From assembly GCF_001625565.1 (NCBI RefSeq), contig NZ_AUXS01000025.1:1-64000 (forward strand): a stretch of 64,000 nucleotides of DNA. Reading direction: 5' to 3'. The translations under genes were made by a program, and so were the position numbers. The DNA comes from Pseudoalteromonas luteoviolacea NCIMB 1944 (GTDB lineage: Bacteria; Pseudomonadota; Gammaproteobacteria; Enterobacterales; Alteromonadaceae). Under the pieces are notes generated by a model. The model worked only from the letters and a program-made list of their open reading frames with translations, had not been told where the DNA came from and did no database searches. This document shows positions 1 through 9,836 of this stretch, piece by piece. Positions within the stretch are counted from its first letter, which is position 1. Each line of letters begins with the position of its first letter.

Positions 1-1
1 C

Positions 2-3000
2 TCGGGTGACAATGGCTCAGGAGACAATGGCTCAGGAGACACTGGTTCAGGTGACAATGGCTCAGGTGACAATGGCTCAGGTGACACCGGCTCAGGAGAT
101 ACTGGCTCAGGTGAGGAGCCAAATCCAACGATTACCACAGAAGTATTTTCTGGTGGCATAGATAAGAATAATGGCGGTGATGGAGACGGTATTGACGACA
201 ACTTGATAGCGAGCGACGATGCCGTATTTAATGAATTTACAGGCTTAATGACTTTTACCAGTAATGGGGTAGGAAAGCTGGTGATTGACACGCAAAAAAG
301 CGATGTTTCTTATACTTCCCAAAATGGGTATATCGACTACATTAAGATTACGGATCAAAATAGAAATACAACCGAGTTTACATTCAACACGGTAACAGGA
401 GAAGTAACGCGATTAACAACTGTTTTTGACAATTCATCTAAAGAAGATTTATTGGCTCCTATTTCGATTCAAACCCCAGCACCTAACCCAGCTAGCCCTA
501 TTATTCTCGATTTAGATGGTGATGGCGTAGAAACCGTTGGTTTGATGGCAAATATACACTTTGACCATAATGGAGATGGCTTCAAAGAGTTAACTGGTTT
601 TGTGGCGGCGGATGATGGGCTATTGGTCCGTGACCTAAATGGTGACGGCGTTATTAATTCTGGTAAAGAACTATTTGGTGATCAGACTTTATTAGCCAGT
701 GGCTTAAAGGCGAGCAATGGCTTTGAGGCGCTTGCAGAGTTAGATTCAAATGGTGATGGTGTTATTGATGTAAATGATGAATCTTTTGGTGAGCTAAGAA
801 TCTTTCAGGATCTTGATCAAGATGGCGAAACCGACGAAGGCGAGCTGTTGTCCCTTACGGAAGCGGGTGTCGAGTCATTGAGCATTTCATATACCAATCA
901 AACATTCATTGATGAGTTTGGTAATGAACATCGCCAAGTAGGTAGTTATACCAATAACGCCGGCATAAAGATTACAATGACAGATGTTTGGTTCAACCAG
1001 AACCCAGCCGAATCCGAGTATAGTACTATTGAAACCTCCTATACTATTGCCAGCCTGCCCGACGCCTTAGGCTCAGGAAAAGCTCGCTCCCTTCATCAAG
1101 CGATGGCGCAAGATGAGACTGGTGAGTTACAAAGCTTAGTAACCCAATTTGTAACAGCCTCTTCACGAGCTGAACGTGAGCCATTATTAGAGAAAATTAT
1201 ATTTGCTTGGACAGGGCAGACTGGTGAGCAACGACCATATTACCCTTCCCATATTGATGCTAGAAAAATTGGCGCGCTAGAGACCTTTTATGGCTTTGAT
1301 CTTCCTCGACCAGGAGGGACAGGTCATAATTATGGTTTGGCTTATGAAGAGGTTTTTAGAAATTGGTCAGATACAGTCTTTTATCAGCTTGCAGCCCAAA
1401 GCCATTTAAAACCGTTTTTTAAAGAAATAGATTGGAGTAAGAATGCTGTAACGGGTGTATGGGAGGGCGATTTTAACCGAGTGGTTAATAATTTATTCGA
1501 CTATGTGGAAGCAAATCATGCTACAAACTTGTCAACAGTAAACACTCTATTGGACTTTGTTCAGGCTACTCGTGGAGTAAACCCATACAATAAGGTCAGC
1601 ATAGAACAACTTCACGATGCAGTTGAGCAATTTATACGAACAGAAGACATATCGGGTTATTCCCCAGAGACCCTTGGTATTGTCTACGACTTGACGTCTG
1701 GAAGGGCTATTCCCACTGAAGGAAACGACAAAATACAGGGTAATGAAAATAACAATTACTTGTTTGGTTTAGGTGGTGACGACTGGATTTTTGCCGGGGC
1801 CGGCAATGACTTTCTTGGTGGCGGTTTAGGTAATGATGAACTAAATGCTGGCTCTGGGAATGATATTTTAGACGGCGGGTCTGGAAATGATCGCTTAGAA
1901 GGTGGCCTAGGTAGTGACACATACATCTGGGGTTATGGTTCTGGAAATGATCAAATTTGGAACTTTGGCTATAGTTTGTCCGAAGATAATAGCGATATAG
2001 ACAAGCTTGTATTTAAACAAGGAGTTACTGCGAGTGACTTAACTTGGGTACGTGACGGCGATGACTTAAAAATAACGCTTAACTCAAGTGGTGAAACGCT
2101 GAGAATCAAATTTCATTTTAATGAAGAGTACATTGATTATAAGTTAAAAGTTGTTGAGTTAGCAGATGGCACAGTGCTAGACCTTGATTCTATAGAGAAA
2201 GAAATTCATACAATAACGGGCACTGAAGGGAATGAGTGGCTACATGGAGGAGAGTTCAGTGAGTTTTTATTCGGTTTAGGTGGTGGCGATAATTTATATG
2301 CGAAAGAAGGCGACGACGTTCTTGATGGAGGGGCCGGTAGTGATCGCTTATACGGAGGAGAAGGCGACGACTTACTTGATGGCGGAACCGGGAGTGATTA
2401 CCTGCAAGGAGATGAGGGCAATGATAGCTACTTTTGGGGAATAGGTTCGGGGAATGACACCATTAATGACTATAGCAGTGCTGATCAAAGTAACTCTCGC
2501 CATATCGACAAGCTAATTTTTAAAGCTGGTATTACCGCGAATGACTTAATTTGGACACGCGGAATAGACGATCTACTAGTGACAATTAAGTCGACAGGTG
2601 AAACCTTGTCGATAAAAAACCACGTGACATATGACGGATATCAGATTGAATCAGTAGAACTGGCGGATGGTACAGTGCTAGATCTAGCATCCATTGAAAA
2701 AGGACTAAATACTCCTAAAGGTACAGAAGGTGCAGACTATCTTCATGGCCATCGAAATGATGATGTGTTAAAGGGCTTGGGAGGTGATGACCATCTGATA
2801 GGTTACGGTGGTGACGACATACTTGATGGCGGGGCTGGCGATGATGAGTTAGAAGGAAGAGGTGGCAGCGATACCTACCTTTGGGGCGCTGGTTCGGGTA
2901 ATGATACTATTACAAATTTCAGTATCGATTCACACAGCTCCACTGATGATTTTGATAAGCTCTTGTTTACAGAAGGGATCTCACATAATGATTTAACTTG

Positions 3001-5425
3001 GTCACGAGATGGTGATGACTTAAAAGTGATGCTGAACTCAAGTGGTGAAACACTCAGAGTTGTGTTTTATTTTGCTCGTGGCGCTTGGGAGTTAGACGCG
3101 TTCGTGCTCGCAGATGGCACGATACTAGATCGGGCGGCGATAGAGGAAGCCGCGGTAGAGAATATCAATCTCGTGAAGGGTACTGGGGACGATGACTCTA
3201 TTTACACTACAGAATCCGACGAAGTTATATTAGGCCTACACGGCAATGACAGGTTATACGGCAGAGCTGGTGACGATATACTCGATGGTGGTGCTGGTAA
3301 TGATAGGCTAAAAGGACAAATTGGTAATGACAAACTAGATGGTGGCGTGGGTAACGATGACTTATATGGCGGCGCTGGCAATGACATTTATTACTGGGGG
3401 CTAGGCTCAGGTAATGACCGAATTTATAACCATGATAAGTGGAGTCCAGGTGACGCGAGTGATATCGACAAATTGGTATTTAAAGCGGGCATTTCAGCGA
3501 GCGATTTAGTTTGGTCACAAGATGGAAATGATTTGAGAGTGACGCTGGTCTCAAGTGGGGAAACATTGAGCATCAAAAATCACTTTGACCCCGAATTTAG
3601 TGACTCCAAGATAAAAGTGGTTGAGCTTGCAGATGGGACTGTGCTTGACCTTGCGTCGATAGAAGGGTCAGTCACAGACGCATCGAACGTTGTGATGGGC
3701 ACTGAGGCCGGTGAATCTATTTATACGTCTGATCCTGATGAAGTTTTATTGGGTTTAGATGGCAATGATAGGCTATACGGTAGAGCCGGAGACGACAGAC
3801 TTCATGGCGGTGCTGGTGATGATAGACTCAAAGGGCAAATAGGCAACGACATACTAGATGGCGGAGCTGGCAACGATGCATTGTATGGTGGTGCGGGCAA
3901 CGACATTTATTACTGGGGACTTGGTTCAGGTAATGACCTTATATACAACCATGACAAATGGAGCCCTGGCGATGCAAACGATATTGATAAGTTAGTATTT
4001 AAAGCGGGGATCTCTGCTAGCGACCTAACTTGGGCACGCGACGGGGTTGATTTAAAAGCGACTCTGATCACCAGTAGGGAAACTCTGAGTATCAAAAACT
4101 ATTTTGATATCGAATATAGTGACTCTAAGTTAAAAGTCGTTGAATTGTCTGACGGAACCGAGCTCGATTTATCAGCTATAGACGGATCTATACCAGAAGG
4201 CATAAATGTTGTTTTAGGTACACAAAGCAACGAATCGCTTTATAGTTCTGAATTAGGTGAGATACAGTTGGGCTTGGATGGCAACGATAGCTTATATGGT
4301 AGAGCTGGTGACGACACACTCCAAGGCGGCGCTGGAGATGACATACTGAAAGGGCAAGTTGGTAACGACATACTCGATGGCGGCGCAGGTGACGACATAC
4401 TCGATGGTGGTGCAGGCAACGATACGTATTATTGGGGCGTGGGGTCAGGTAATGACCAAATTTACAATGTTGATCCTTGGGGAGCGCTTCCATTTGACAA
4501 AGGTGATCATGACAGCTGGAGCCAAAGAAACGCAAATGACGTTGACAAGCTGGTATTTAAAAAAGGTGTTTCGGCAGGCGGTTTAGTTTGGTCGCGTGAT
4601 GGCGATGATTTAAAAGTGACGCTCAGTTCTAGTGGTGAAACGCTCAGTATCAAACATCATTTCGACTACTACACTGACGACAATTTAAAGTTAAAAGTAG
4701 CTGAACTGTCTGATGGCAGCGTGCTCGACCTGGCGATAATATCAGATTCAATCGCAGAAGGCGGAAATATAGTTATAGGCACCCAAGGTGATGAGTCACT
4801 TTATACTTCTGATCTAGATGAGACGCTATTGGGCTTAGATGGCAATGACAGGTTATATGGTAGGGCCGGTAACGACATACTCCATGGTGGCACAGGAGAT
4901 GACAGGCTTAAGGGTCAAACAGGCGATGACAAACTCGATGGTGGCGAAGGTGATGATGCCTTGTATGGTGGTTCGGGCAATGATATTTATTACTGGGGCG
5001 AAGGTTCTGGCAATGACAGCATTTACAATCATGATAAGTATAACCCTGGTCAAGACGGAGATATCGATAGGTTAGTGTTCAAAGCTGGTATTTCTTTTGA
5101 AGACTTAAGCTGGTCGCGTAATGATGATGATTTACAAGTCCAATTGAAATCAACACGAGAAATATTGACTATCAAAAATTACTATCAAAGTGGCTACGAC
5201 AAAGTTGATAGAGCAGAACTCGCTAATGGAGCAGTAATTAACTTAGATGATGTCATCAACAACCAGCTGCCTCATGCTCAAGATAAATTCAATGCCTTAA
5301 ATGATAGCTTTGAACTTCTTGTGCAGTCTATTTCAGGCTTTTCAGATAACTCTGATGACAGCGCGAGTGACAAAACACAATATGTAGGGAGCTACTTAGA
5401 AAAAATGACTTCTTATGTAGATTAA
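2..5425 (+). CDS. RTX-type calcium-binding secreted protein (3' part, 5' end outside window)
   Basis: The reading frame is open to the left edge, so the true start lies outside; about 1807 codons are visible. It opens with a Gly-Ser-Asp linker, then EF-hand-like Asp-rich loops (DLDGDGVE, DHNGDGFKE, DLNGDGVIN, DSNGDGVID, DLDQDGETDE; about 510-840 nt). A helical region of about 190 residues follows. Then come seven modules (1715-5270), each with GGxGxDxLx nonapeptide repeats followed by a beta segment of the haemolysin-related type (DLTWSRDGDDL, SSGETLSIKNHF, KVVELADGTVLDL). The nonapeptides bind calcium in this family. Such proteins leave through type I secretion using a C-terminal signal, and the acidic Ser/Asp-rich tail fits this. 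No type I exporter is in the window. The target or activity (adhesin, toxin or enzyme) cannot be told from this part. Confidence 0.9.
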   Translation, partial: SGDNGSGDNGSGDTGSGDNGSGDNGSGDTGSGDTGSGEEPNPTITTEVFSGGIDKNNGGDGDGIDDNLIASDDAVFNEFTGLMTFTSNGVGKLVIDTQKSDVSYTSQNGYIDYIKITDQNRNTTEFTFNTVTGEVTRLTTVFDNSSKEDLLAPISIQTPAPNPASPIILDLDGDGVETVGLMANIHFDHNGDGFKELTGFVAADDGLLVRDLNGDGVINSGKELFGDQTLLASGLKASNGFEALAELDSNGDGVIDVNDESFGELRIFQDLDQDGETDEGELLSLTEAGVESLSISYTNQTFIDEFGNEHRQVGSYTNNAGIKITMTDVWFNQNPAESEYSTIETSYTIASLPDALGSGKARSLHQAMAQDETGELQSLVTQFVTASSRAEREPLLEKIIFAWTGQTGEQRPYYPSHIDARKIGALETFYGFDLPRPGGTGHNYGLAYEEVFRNWSDTVFYQLAAQSHLKPFFKEIDWSKNAVTGVWEGDFNRVVNNLFDYVEANHATNLSTVNTLLDFVQATRGVNPYNKVSIEQLHDAVEQFIRTEDISGYSPETLGIVYDLTSGRAIPTEGNDKIQGNENNNYLFGLGGDDWIFAGAGNDFLGGGLGNDELNAGSGNDILDGGSGNDRLEGGLGSDTYIWGYGSGNDQIWNFGYSLSEDNSDIDKLVFKQGVTASDLTWVRDGDDLKITLNSSGETLRIKFHFNEEYIDYKLKVVELADGTVLDLDSIEKEIHTITGTEGNEWLHGGEFSEFLFGLGGGDNLYAKEGDDVLDGGAGSDRLYGGEGDDLLDGGTGSDYLQGDEGNDSYFWGIGSGNDTINDYSSADQSNSRHIDKLIFKAGITANDLIWTRGIDDLLVTIKSTGETLSIKNHVTYDGYQIESVELADGTVLDLASIEKGLNTPKGTEGADYLHGHRNDDVLKGLGGDDHLIGYGGDDILDGGAGDDELEGRGGSDTYLWGAGSGNDTITNFSIDSHSSTDDFDKLLFTEGISHNDLTWSRDGDDLKVMLNSSGETLRVVFYFARGAWELDAFVLADGTILDRAAIEEAAVENINLVKGTGDDDSIYTTESDEVILGLHGNDRLYGRAGDDILDGGAGNDRLKGQIGNDKLDGGVGNDDLYGGAGNDIYYWGLGSGNDRIYNHDKWSPGDASDIDKLVFKAGISASDLVWSQDGNDLRVTLVSSGETLSIKNHFDPEFSDSKIKVVELADGTVLDLASIEGSVTDASNVVMGTEAGESIYTSDPDEVLLGLDGNDRLYGRAGDDRLHGGAGDDRLKGQIGNDILDGGAGNDALYGGAGNDIYYWGLGSGNDLIYNHDKWSPGDANDIDKLVFKAGISASDLTWARDGVDLKATLITSRETLSIKNYFDIEYSDSKLKVVELSDGTELDLSAIDGSIPEGINVVLGTQSNESLYSSELGEIQLGLDGNDSLYGRAGDDTLQGGAGDDILKGQVGNDILDGGAGDDILDGGAGNDTYYWGVGSGNDQIYNVDPWGALPFDKGDHDSWSQRNANDVDKLVFKKGVSAGGLVWSRDGDDLKVTLSSSGETLSIKHHFDYYTDDNLKLKVAELSDGSVLDLAIISDSIAEGGNIVIGTQGDESLYTSDLDETLLGLDGNDRLYGRAGNDILHGGTGDDRLKGQTGDDKLDGGEGDDALYGGSGNDIYYWGEGSGNDSIYNHDKYNPGQDGDIDRLVFKAGISFEDLSWSRNDDDLQVQLKSTREILTIKNYYQSGYDKVDRAELANGAVINLDDVINNQLPHAQDKFNALNDSFELLVQSISGFSDNSDDSASDKTQYVGSYLEKMTSYVD
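5..109 (+). repeat. Seven tandem 15-bp repeats coding GDNGS/GDTGS linker
   Basis: Seven perfect-length 15-bp units (type GGTGACAATGGCTCA, with GGA/GGT and AAT/ACT/ACC variants) encode Gly-Asp-Asn/Thr-Gly-Ser. They probably continue to the left of the window. Such an array can change length by slippage without breaking the frame, so linker length probably varies between strains (inference). Confidence 0.9.
1715..5270 (+). repeat. Seven ~0.5-kb RTX modules in tandem
   Basis: Module starts are recognised by a Gly-Thr-(Glu/Gln/Gly) motif near 1720, 2217, 2718, 3178, 3697, 4216 and 4777. Modules 4 to 7 are the most alike: they share the order SIYTS/SLYTS, GLDGNDRLYGRAGDD, GQIGND, GNDIYYWG and YNHDKW. 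Modules 1 to 3 are more diverged. This suggests recent duplication of the C-terminal modules, and makes the region prone to misassembly or recombination. Confidence 0.85.
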
Positions 5426-5434
5426 AACAAGATG

Positions 5435-5459
5435 GCTGGGATGAATTAATTGTCCCAGC
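5435..5459. terminator. Hairpin terminator between convergent genes
   Basis: The inverted repeat GCTGGGA...TCCCAGC has an 11-nt loop and is followed by TGTTTTAT. It lies 10 bp after the stop of the RTX gene and about 95 bp from the end of the convergent regulator gene. Confidence 0.7.
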
Positions 5460-5555
5460 TGTTTTATAGGTCATACCGTAAAATAGAGTTGCCCAATATA
5501 CGAACCTCTGAATGGCGAATTCAAAGTTTATTTGGGCATCTAAACTCGCTATTTT

Positions 5556-7697
5556 TTATAAGTTTAATAGTAGTTCGACAACTTCTTTTTTCGACGAAAT
5601 TCGAGCGGTGGCAAAAAGCCCTCTGGCATTTATCTCAGAAATGTTTGCGATATTGCTAGGTAGTTTGCCTACAACGTTAAATTGTTCGTTGCTGAGATCG
5701 TAAGACCAAAGCTCAAGTTCGTTGCTCACTCCATAAATTGTACTGCCATTGACTAAAAAGTGTTTTCTATCGCCACCGTGCCCATCTAGTGCCGGGATGT
5801 GCTCAGCCTCCACGGCTCCGGAGCGCCAAAATCTATCCAAATGGTCCGAGTAAATCAGATCTCCACTTTCAGTTCTACTTGCCCAATTAACCCGTCTGTC
5901 AGTTAAAATACGAACTTCATCGGTTATTAGGTTGAATTCTGTCAACTTACTAACACCTTGGAAGCTAGCCAGAGTTAGCGCGGTGTTTTTTACGCTGTCC
6001 CAGTGCAACAGCTCGAGTATTATGTACTCATCTGAATAGCTGGTTTGACGTGCATCTAGTTGTAATTGGACCAGTTTATTATTCACATTAACTAGAAGGC
6101 TAGCGCCATCGACAGACCACTTTATGCCAGATATATAGCTGTCTAAGGGAAATTGACTTAGTTGCTTCACACCTTGCTTATTACTTAGCCAAACCTGATC
6201 TTCTCCAGAGCGTGCAGAGACAAACGCGACGGTTTCACCATTTGGTTGTAAAACTGCACTGTCATCTGCAACCGTTGATCGATTAAGCGTTATCGAACTT
6301 TGGTCATCATCAATGCTGTTCTGAGTAAGGTCCGCCAATGGAATAGACAGTATATCGCTGTCGTACTGGCCTTTTATAATTAACGCCCGATCGCCGTCAG
6401 GGTGAAAGCTTGGCGAGAATGCCGGTTGATCGAGTGGAATACTGACATTGTTTATTTGTCCATCAAAAGACAAGGTAAACATTTGTCGTCCGGTACTAAA
6501 CACAAGGTGGTTTTCAATTGGAGAGAAGTTTGCGACAAAAAGTCGCTGACGACCGGTGTCTGGTGGAAATACGATTTTATTGCTTGAAATAAGTTCGCCG
6601 CTGGGGGTTAGTAGTTCAATATAATGCTGGTTATCTTTATGAATACTAATAACTGCCAAAAGATCGTCTTTGGTAGAGTAATCATAATAGACGATATTGC
6701 CATCATTCACTTTATGTATAACTTGGCTTTCATTATCGCTGATCGAATAACTGATCAGTTGCCACTGGGATTCATCTTTTTGTAGCAAAGCAATGTTGTT
6801 ATTATTTAACCAGTGCGGTCTAGTAATTTCTGAGTTTTTACATTCAAGTAAGAGCTGCATAGGCTGGGGGGCCTTGAGAGCCTTGGCAAAATCAATACTC
6901 ATGAGCTGAAAGCATTTTTTTTGTGTGATAGGTTCGTCACAGTCGACCGTACGTATAAAAACCAGTTGTTTTCCATCTTTTGAAAAACTATGACGGCCAT
7001 AGCTGTCTATGTTGTCTGTAAGTTTATATTCCTGCTTAGTCGCGAGATCTTTTGCCCAAATATTGTTGACACATGCTTCTTCAGAGTAACGATGAAAGAT
7101 AATGTACTTACCATCTGGAGAATAGATGCTGGCAAACTCCCGCCCATCCGATGAGGTTAACGCGCGTAATTCGCCAACAGAAAACATCGGGGTGTCACTA
7201 GAGGCTGAAAAGTGCGCCCCAATAAAACCACTTACAAAAATAAAGGAGAACAGCAAAAGGAGTTTTGAGCGCCATTGAGTGAGCTTTTCAGTAATGGTTG
7301 GTGCTTTTTGAGTTGTTGGCTGCGGGCCAGAATTTACAGTTGCCGATGCACAAGAGTCCGTGTTTTTAGTTTTTACGTTTGCTTGCCAATTAACTTCACA
7401 TTCTAAACTGTAACCTTGTTTAGAGTGTGTTTTGATATAAACTTGGCCTTTTCCATCATCACCGAGGGCTTTGCGAAGTTGTGCAATGCTGCGTTGTAAG
7501 CTGTTAGGTGAAACAATCGTATCGGGCCAAACTGTTGAAAGCAGTGTTTCTTGGCTAACTACTTCACCTTGATTTTTGGCCAGCAGTGTTAAAACGGCTA
7601 ATGCTTTTGGTGCGACTACTTGCGGCTGTTTGTTTTGCGTGATTTGGTTTCTGGATAAATCGATAAAGAAATCACCGATCCAATATTGCTTTACCAT
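5556..7697 (-). CDS. ToxR/CadC-like winged-helix regulator with C-terminal beta-propeller
   Basis: The N-terminal ~100 residues form an OmpR/PhoB-type winged helix (VAPKALAVLTLLAKNQGEVVSQETLL, then a recognition segment SLQRSIAQLRKALGDDGK). One membrane segment follows (LLLLFSFIFVSGFIGA, about residue 155). The remaining ~530 residues are a TolB/WD40-like propeller expected in the periplasm (recurrent SPDGKYIIF, FSKDGKQLVF, HPDGDRALII). Known relatives (CadC, ToxR) sense through the periplasmic part and bind DNA from the membrane. The ATG at 7697 gives a typical family start (MVKQYWIGDFFIDLS) with a weak GGACG upstream. An in-frame GTG at 7760 would add 21 residues. It is convergent with the RTX gene; the regulated genes are unknown. 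Confidence 0.85.
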   Translation of the reverse strand: MVKQYWIGDFFIDLSRNQITQNKQPQVVAPKALAVLTLLAKNQGEVVSQETLLSTVWPDTIVSPNSLQRSIAQLRKALGDDGKGQVYIKTHSKQGYSLECEVNWQANVKTKNTDSCASATVNSGPQPTTQKAPTITEKLTQWRSKLLLLFSFIFVSGFIGAHFSASSDTPMFSVGELRALTSSDGREFASIYSPDGKYIIFHRYSEEACVNNIWAKDLATKQEYKLTDNIDSYGRHSFSKDGKQLVFIRTVDCDEPITQKKCFQLMSIDFAKALKAPQPMQLLLECKNSEITRPHWLNNNNIALLQKDESQWQLISYSISDNESQVIHKVNDGNIVYYDYSTKDDLLAVISIHKDNQHYIELLTPSGELISSNKIVFPPDTGRQRLFVANFSPIENHLVFSTGRQMFTLSFDGQINNVSIPLDQPAFSPSFHPDGDRALIIKGQYDSDILSIPLADLTQNSIDDDQSSITLNRSTVADDSAVLQPNGETVAFVSARSGEDQVWLSNKQGVKQLSQFPLDSYISGIKWSVDGASLLVNVNNKLVQLQLDARQTSYSDEYIILELLHWDSVKNTALTLASFQGVSKLTEFNLITDEVRILTDRRVNWASRTESGDLIYSDHLDRFWRSGAVEAEHIPALDGHGGDRKHFLVNGSTIYGVSNELELWSYDLSNEQFNVVGKLPSNIANISEINARGLFATARISSKKEVVELLLNL

Positions 7698-8195
7698 AGA
7701 GCGTCCGTCCCGTTTATCGGGGTAACTAGTTATTATTCTTTTATTAACTGACTTTAGCACACCTTCAGTGAGTAAAAAAACAAACTTGTAACCGGCTGAT
7801 TATTTTATTTTTTATTTCATAAGAATGATATTTTTAGTACATGATTTGGAAAGTGCAGAGGCCGCATGAGGTTGAGCCTGAATGTGAAGTGAAGGCCTAA
7901 ACACTAATTTAGTTGTTATATTCAGGTGAGCCTTTCCAAAGAATTGGATTGATGAAAATGCCTAGACTAAGTCAAATCCCCAGCTGCTATGTCAACCAGT
8001 AGGATTAATGAACTCGTGAATGGTTCACAGTAAGCCAAACAGTGGTACATATGCAGTGTTGAACGAGTAAAACAGGTTTTTTACTTATATAACAGCTTGT
8101 ATTTTTGTTTATTTTTCAGGTTTAATAAATAAAGGTTGTTTATCGGCCTGAACTCGTTTAGTAAACCTTATAATAACAATGAAAACGGACTAAAT
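7698..8195. other. Intergenic region, divergent promoters
   Basis: A 498-bp AT-rich spacer lies between the divergent regulator and the next + strand gene. I see no convincing coding frame. A short symmetrical element GTGAA-TGG-TTCAC lies at 8016-8028. Promoters for both flanking genes should be here. Confidence 0.5.
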
Positions 8196-8633
8196 ATGTA
8201 TAAAATAGGCGTGTGCCTCACTTTTCTATTTTCGACTCATTTTACAGCAGCAAATGAAAATAATGGTATGGCAGCTTGCCTATCTTTGTATCAAATTGCG
8301 GCGTCTGCGATTGACTATAAAGCAAAGGGAAAAAGTAAGCAGGAAATGTTGGCGCCGTTGCCTGATAAACAAAAAATAGAAAATGATGATCAAACTGTTC
8401 CGAGTGCCATTATTGCATTGAACATGTACGATATTATTGATGAAATCTATGACTACGACACGTTACCTATAGCTGTTTACGCACCATACGCATCAGAAAA
8501 GTGTCTTCGGCGTGTGGATGGAAAACCAATTAAACCATATCGCAAAGCACACCCTCAATTGCAGCAATGCGCAAAGTTAACTCGCAGCAAAGCTATGTTA
8601 GAGTGCGCCTTTGCAGTCGTAAATCAAGTATAG
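8196..8633 (+). CDS. Small secreted protein, unknown function
   Basis: The product is 145 aa with a likely Sec signal (MYKIGVCLTFLFSTHFTAA) and then a mature part with four or five Cys residues (ACLSLY, EKCLRR, QQCAKL, LECAF) that could form disulfides in the periplasm. An earlier in-frame ATG at 8136 would put 20 polar residues before the signal, so the ATG at 8196 is preferred; its SD is weak (ACGGAC). I do not recognise the family. The gene stands alone, 70 bp before a lipoprotein gene on the same strand. Confidence 0.6.
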   Translation: MYKIGVCLTFLFSTHFTAANENNGMAACLSLYQIAASAIDYKAKGKSKQEMLAPLPDKQKIENDDQTVPSAIIALNMYDIIDEIYDYDTLPIAVYAPYASEKCLRRVDGKPIKPYRKAHPQLQQCAKLTRSKAMLECAFAVVNQV

Positions 8634-8703
8634 CCGTCATCGCAGTAGAGATAATGTGAAAGACAGTTATTGTATATTGTAAATTTAAGTTGTTGGAATA
8701 TTT

Positions 8704-9411
8704 ATGAAGTATATTGTTATTCTATTCATCGTACTATTATCTGGTTGTACTAGTGGGCCTAAATATCTGTATAACGATCCTGATTTGTCAGCGGATCAGC
8801 GTGTATTGTTGACAAATCAATGCGATGCTGAATGCGAAAATAAAATTAAAAGCGCGCTCGAGCTTGACAATAAATATGTTGCAGCAGAATCAAGGTTATT
8901 AGAGGTTAACGGTATAAAAGGCGGCTATAACAGAAATATATCAGTCGGGAAAATGTTTAATTCAACGCTTGATGGTAGTCTTGAAATATACACAGTTCAA
9001 GGTTTGCACGAATTACTTGCTCATCATGCACTAAGAACAAGTCATAGTTTTCCTGAGCGATTTAAGGTTAATCTATTAGCTGGTCATACATATCATATTG
9101 GCGGTTTTGTCGTTAAGCAAGGCGAAGAAAACACATTATATCGTTGGTTTCCTGTGGTATATGATCTCACAGACAATAAAGTAGTTTATGCGGGCGATTC
9201 AGCATTTCAAGTTCATATGAACTTGCTTTGCCGCAGCGGTCATCCTCAATATGGTCCGTTTTGTAAGTGTATGGTTGGAGAGATAAATAGCAAGATGTCG
9301 TTTAAGGAAAAAGAAGACTACATCTTAGGCCTAAAAGCAGGTGAAAACCAAATCAACGAAAAGCTTTTAAAACGACTTACAGCAGGTATTGCTCAATGTT
9401 TACCTAAGTAA
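8704..9411 (+). CDS. Putative lipoprotein, unknown function
   Basis: The product is 235 aa. The N-terminus MKYIVILFIVLLSGC is a clear lipobox (LLSGC, Cys15), so it is predicted to be lipid-anchored after signal peptidase II cleavage. The middle part (GSLEIYTVQGLHELL...FKVNLLAGHTYHIGGFVV) reads like a compact beta domain. The C-terminal part carries CRSGHPQYGPFCKCMVG, a Cys cluster. No named family is recognised. It may be transcribed with the secreted-protein gene 70 bp upstream. Confidence 0.65.
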   Translation: MKYIVILFIVLLSGCTSGPKYLYNDPDLSADQRVLLTNQCDAECENKIKSALELDNKYVAAESRLLEVNGIKGGYNRNISVGKMFNSTLDGSLEIYTVQGLHELLAHHALRTSHSFPERFKVNLLAGHTYHIGGFVVKQGEENTLYRWFPVVYDLTDNKVVYAGDSAFQVHMNLLCRSGHPQYGPFCKCMVGEINSKMSFKEKEDYILGLKAGENQINEKLLKRLTAGIAQCLPK

Positions 9412-9635
9412 GCTAATTAGTGTATGAAAGTTGTCAGCGTCGGCTTTAATCTACACCTATCAAAGCAATGTATTTGACACTGTGGATGGGGGGTGACCAC
9501 CATTTATTATGAATTTAAAAGGCTGTATAAAACTTGTTGGTGTTTTAACAGCCTTTAATATTTACGCAATACCGCAAAAACCACAATTTAAAATGCGTTT
9601 AAGATGCATCTTTAAGGTGTATATCAGTAAATATG

Positions 9636-9836
9636 TTATGCGCAGTGAATTGGGTGTGTATCTGGGCACGCACAGCCTGTCTCGTAAGGCATATGAGAAG
9701 GGCAGGTACCAAGGTGATATGTGTTAGGTCCACACCCAAACGAACGAATAAAGCCACCGGCAATATTTGGTGTTTGCTGTTGCACTAACTCTTTTTGTTG
9801 GCTTAGGTTTTTTAGTTTCTTTTTATTAAGTCTCAT
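9636..9836 (-). CDS. Short double-Gly leader peptide (RiPP-like precursor), 5-Cys core
   Basis: The product is 66 aa. The leader begins MRLNKKKLKNLSQQKELVQ and ends TPNIAGG (residue 28). The predicted 38-residue core has five Cys plus several Thr, Ser, Pro and His. A strong SD (AAGGAAG, 4 nt before the ATG) supports expression. The leader matches those of two other short genes in this window (21564 and 32608). The K-rich, LS-containing leader with terminal GG resembles precursors commonly labelled class I lanthipeptide-like in gammaproteobacteria. No LanB/LanC, radical SAM, YcaO or peptidase-ABC gene is nearby, so processing would be in trans (inference). Confidence 0.75.
   Translation of the reverse strand: MRLNKKKLKNLSQQKELVQQQTPNIAGGFIRSFGCGPNTYHLGTCPSHMPYETGCACPDTHPIHCA

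Noticed and set aside
3202-4586. Several long frames on the other strand and in other frames of the RTX gene
   Set aside because: They follow the repeat periodicity of the RTX modules and encode low-complexity Ser/Pro/Leu or Met/Thr strings; shadows of the real gene.
9509-9727. 72-codon + strand frame with a signal-like start
   Set aside because: It overlaps the better supported minus-strand leader-peptide gene (strong SD, family match), has no clear SD and ends in a Lys/Arg-rich tail without protein-like character.
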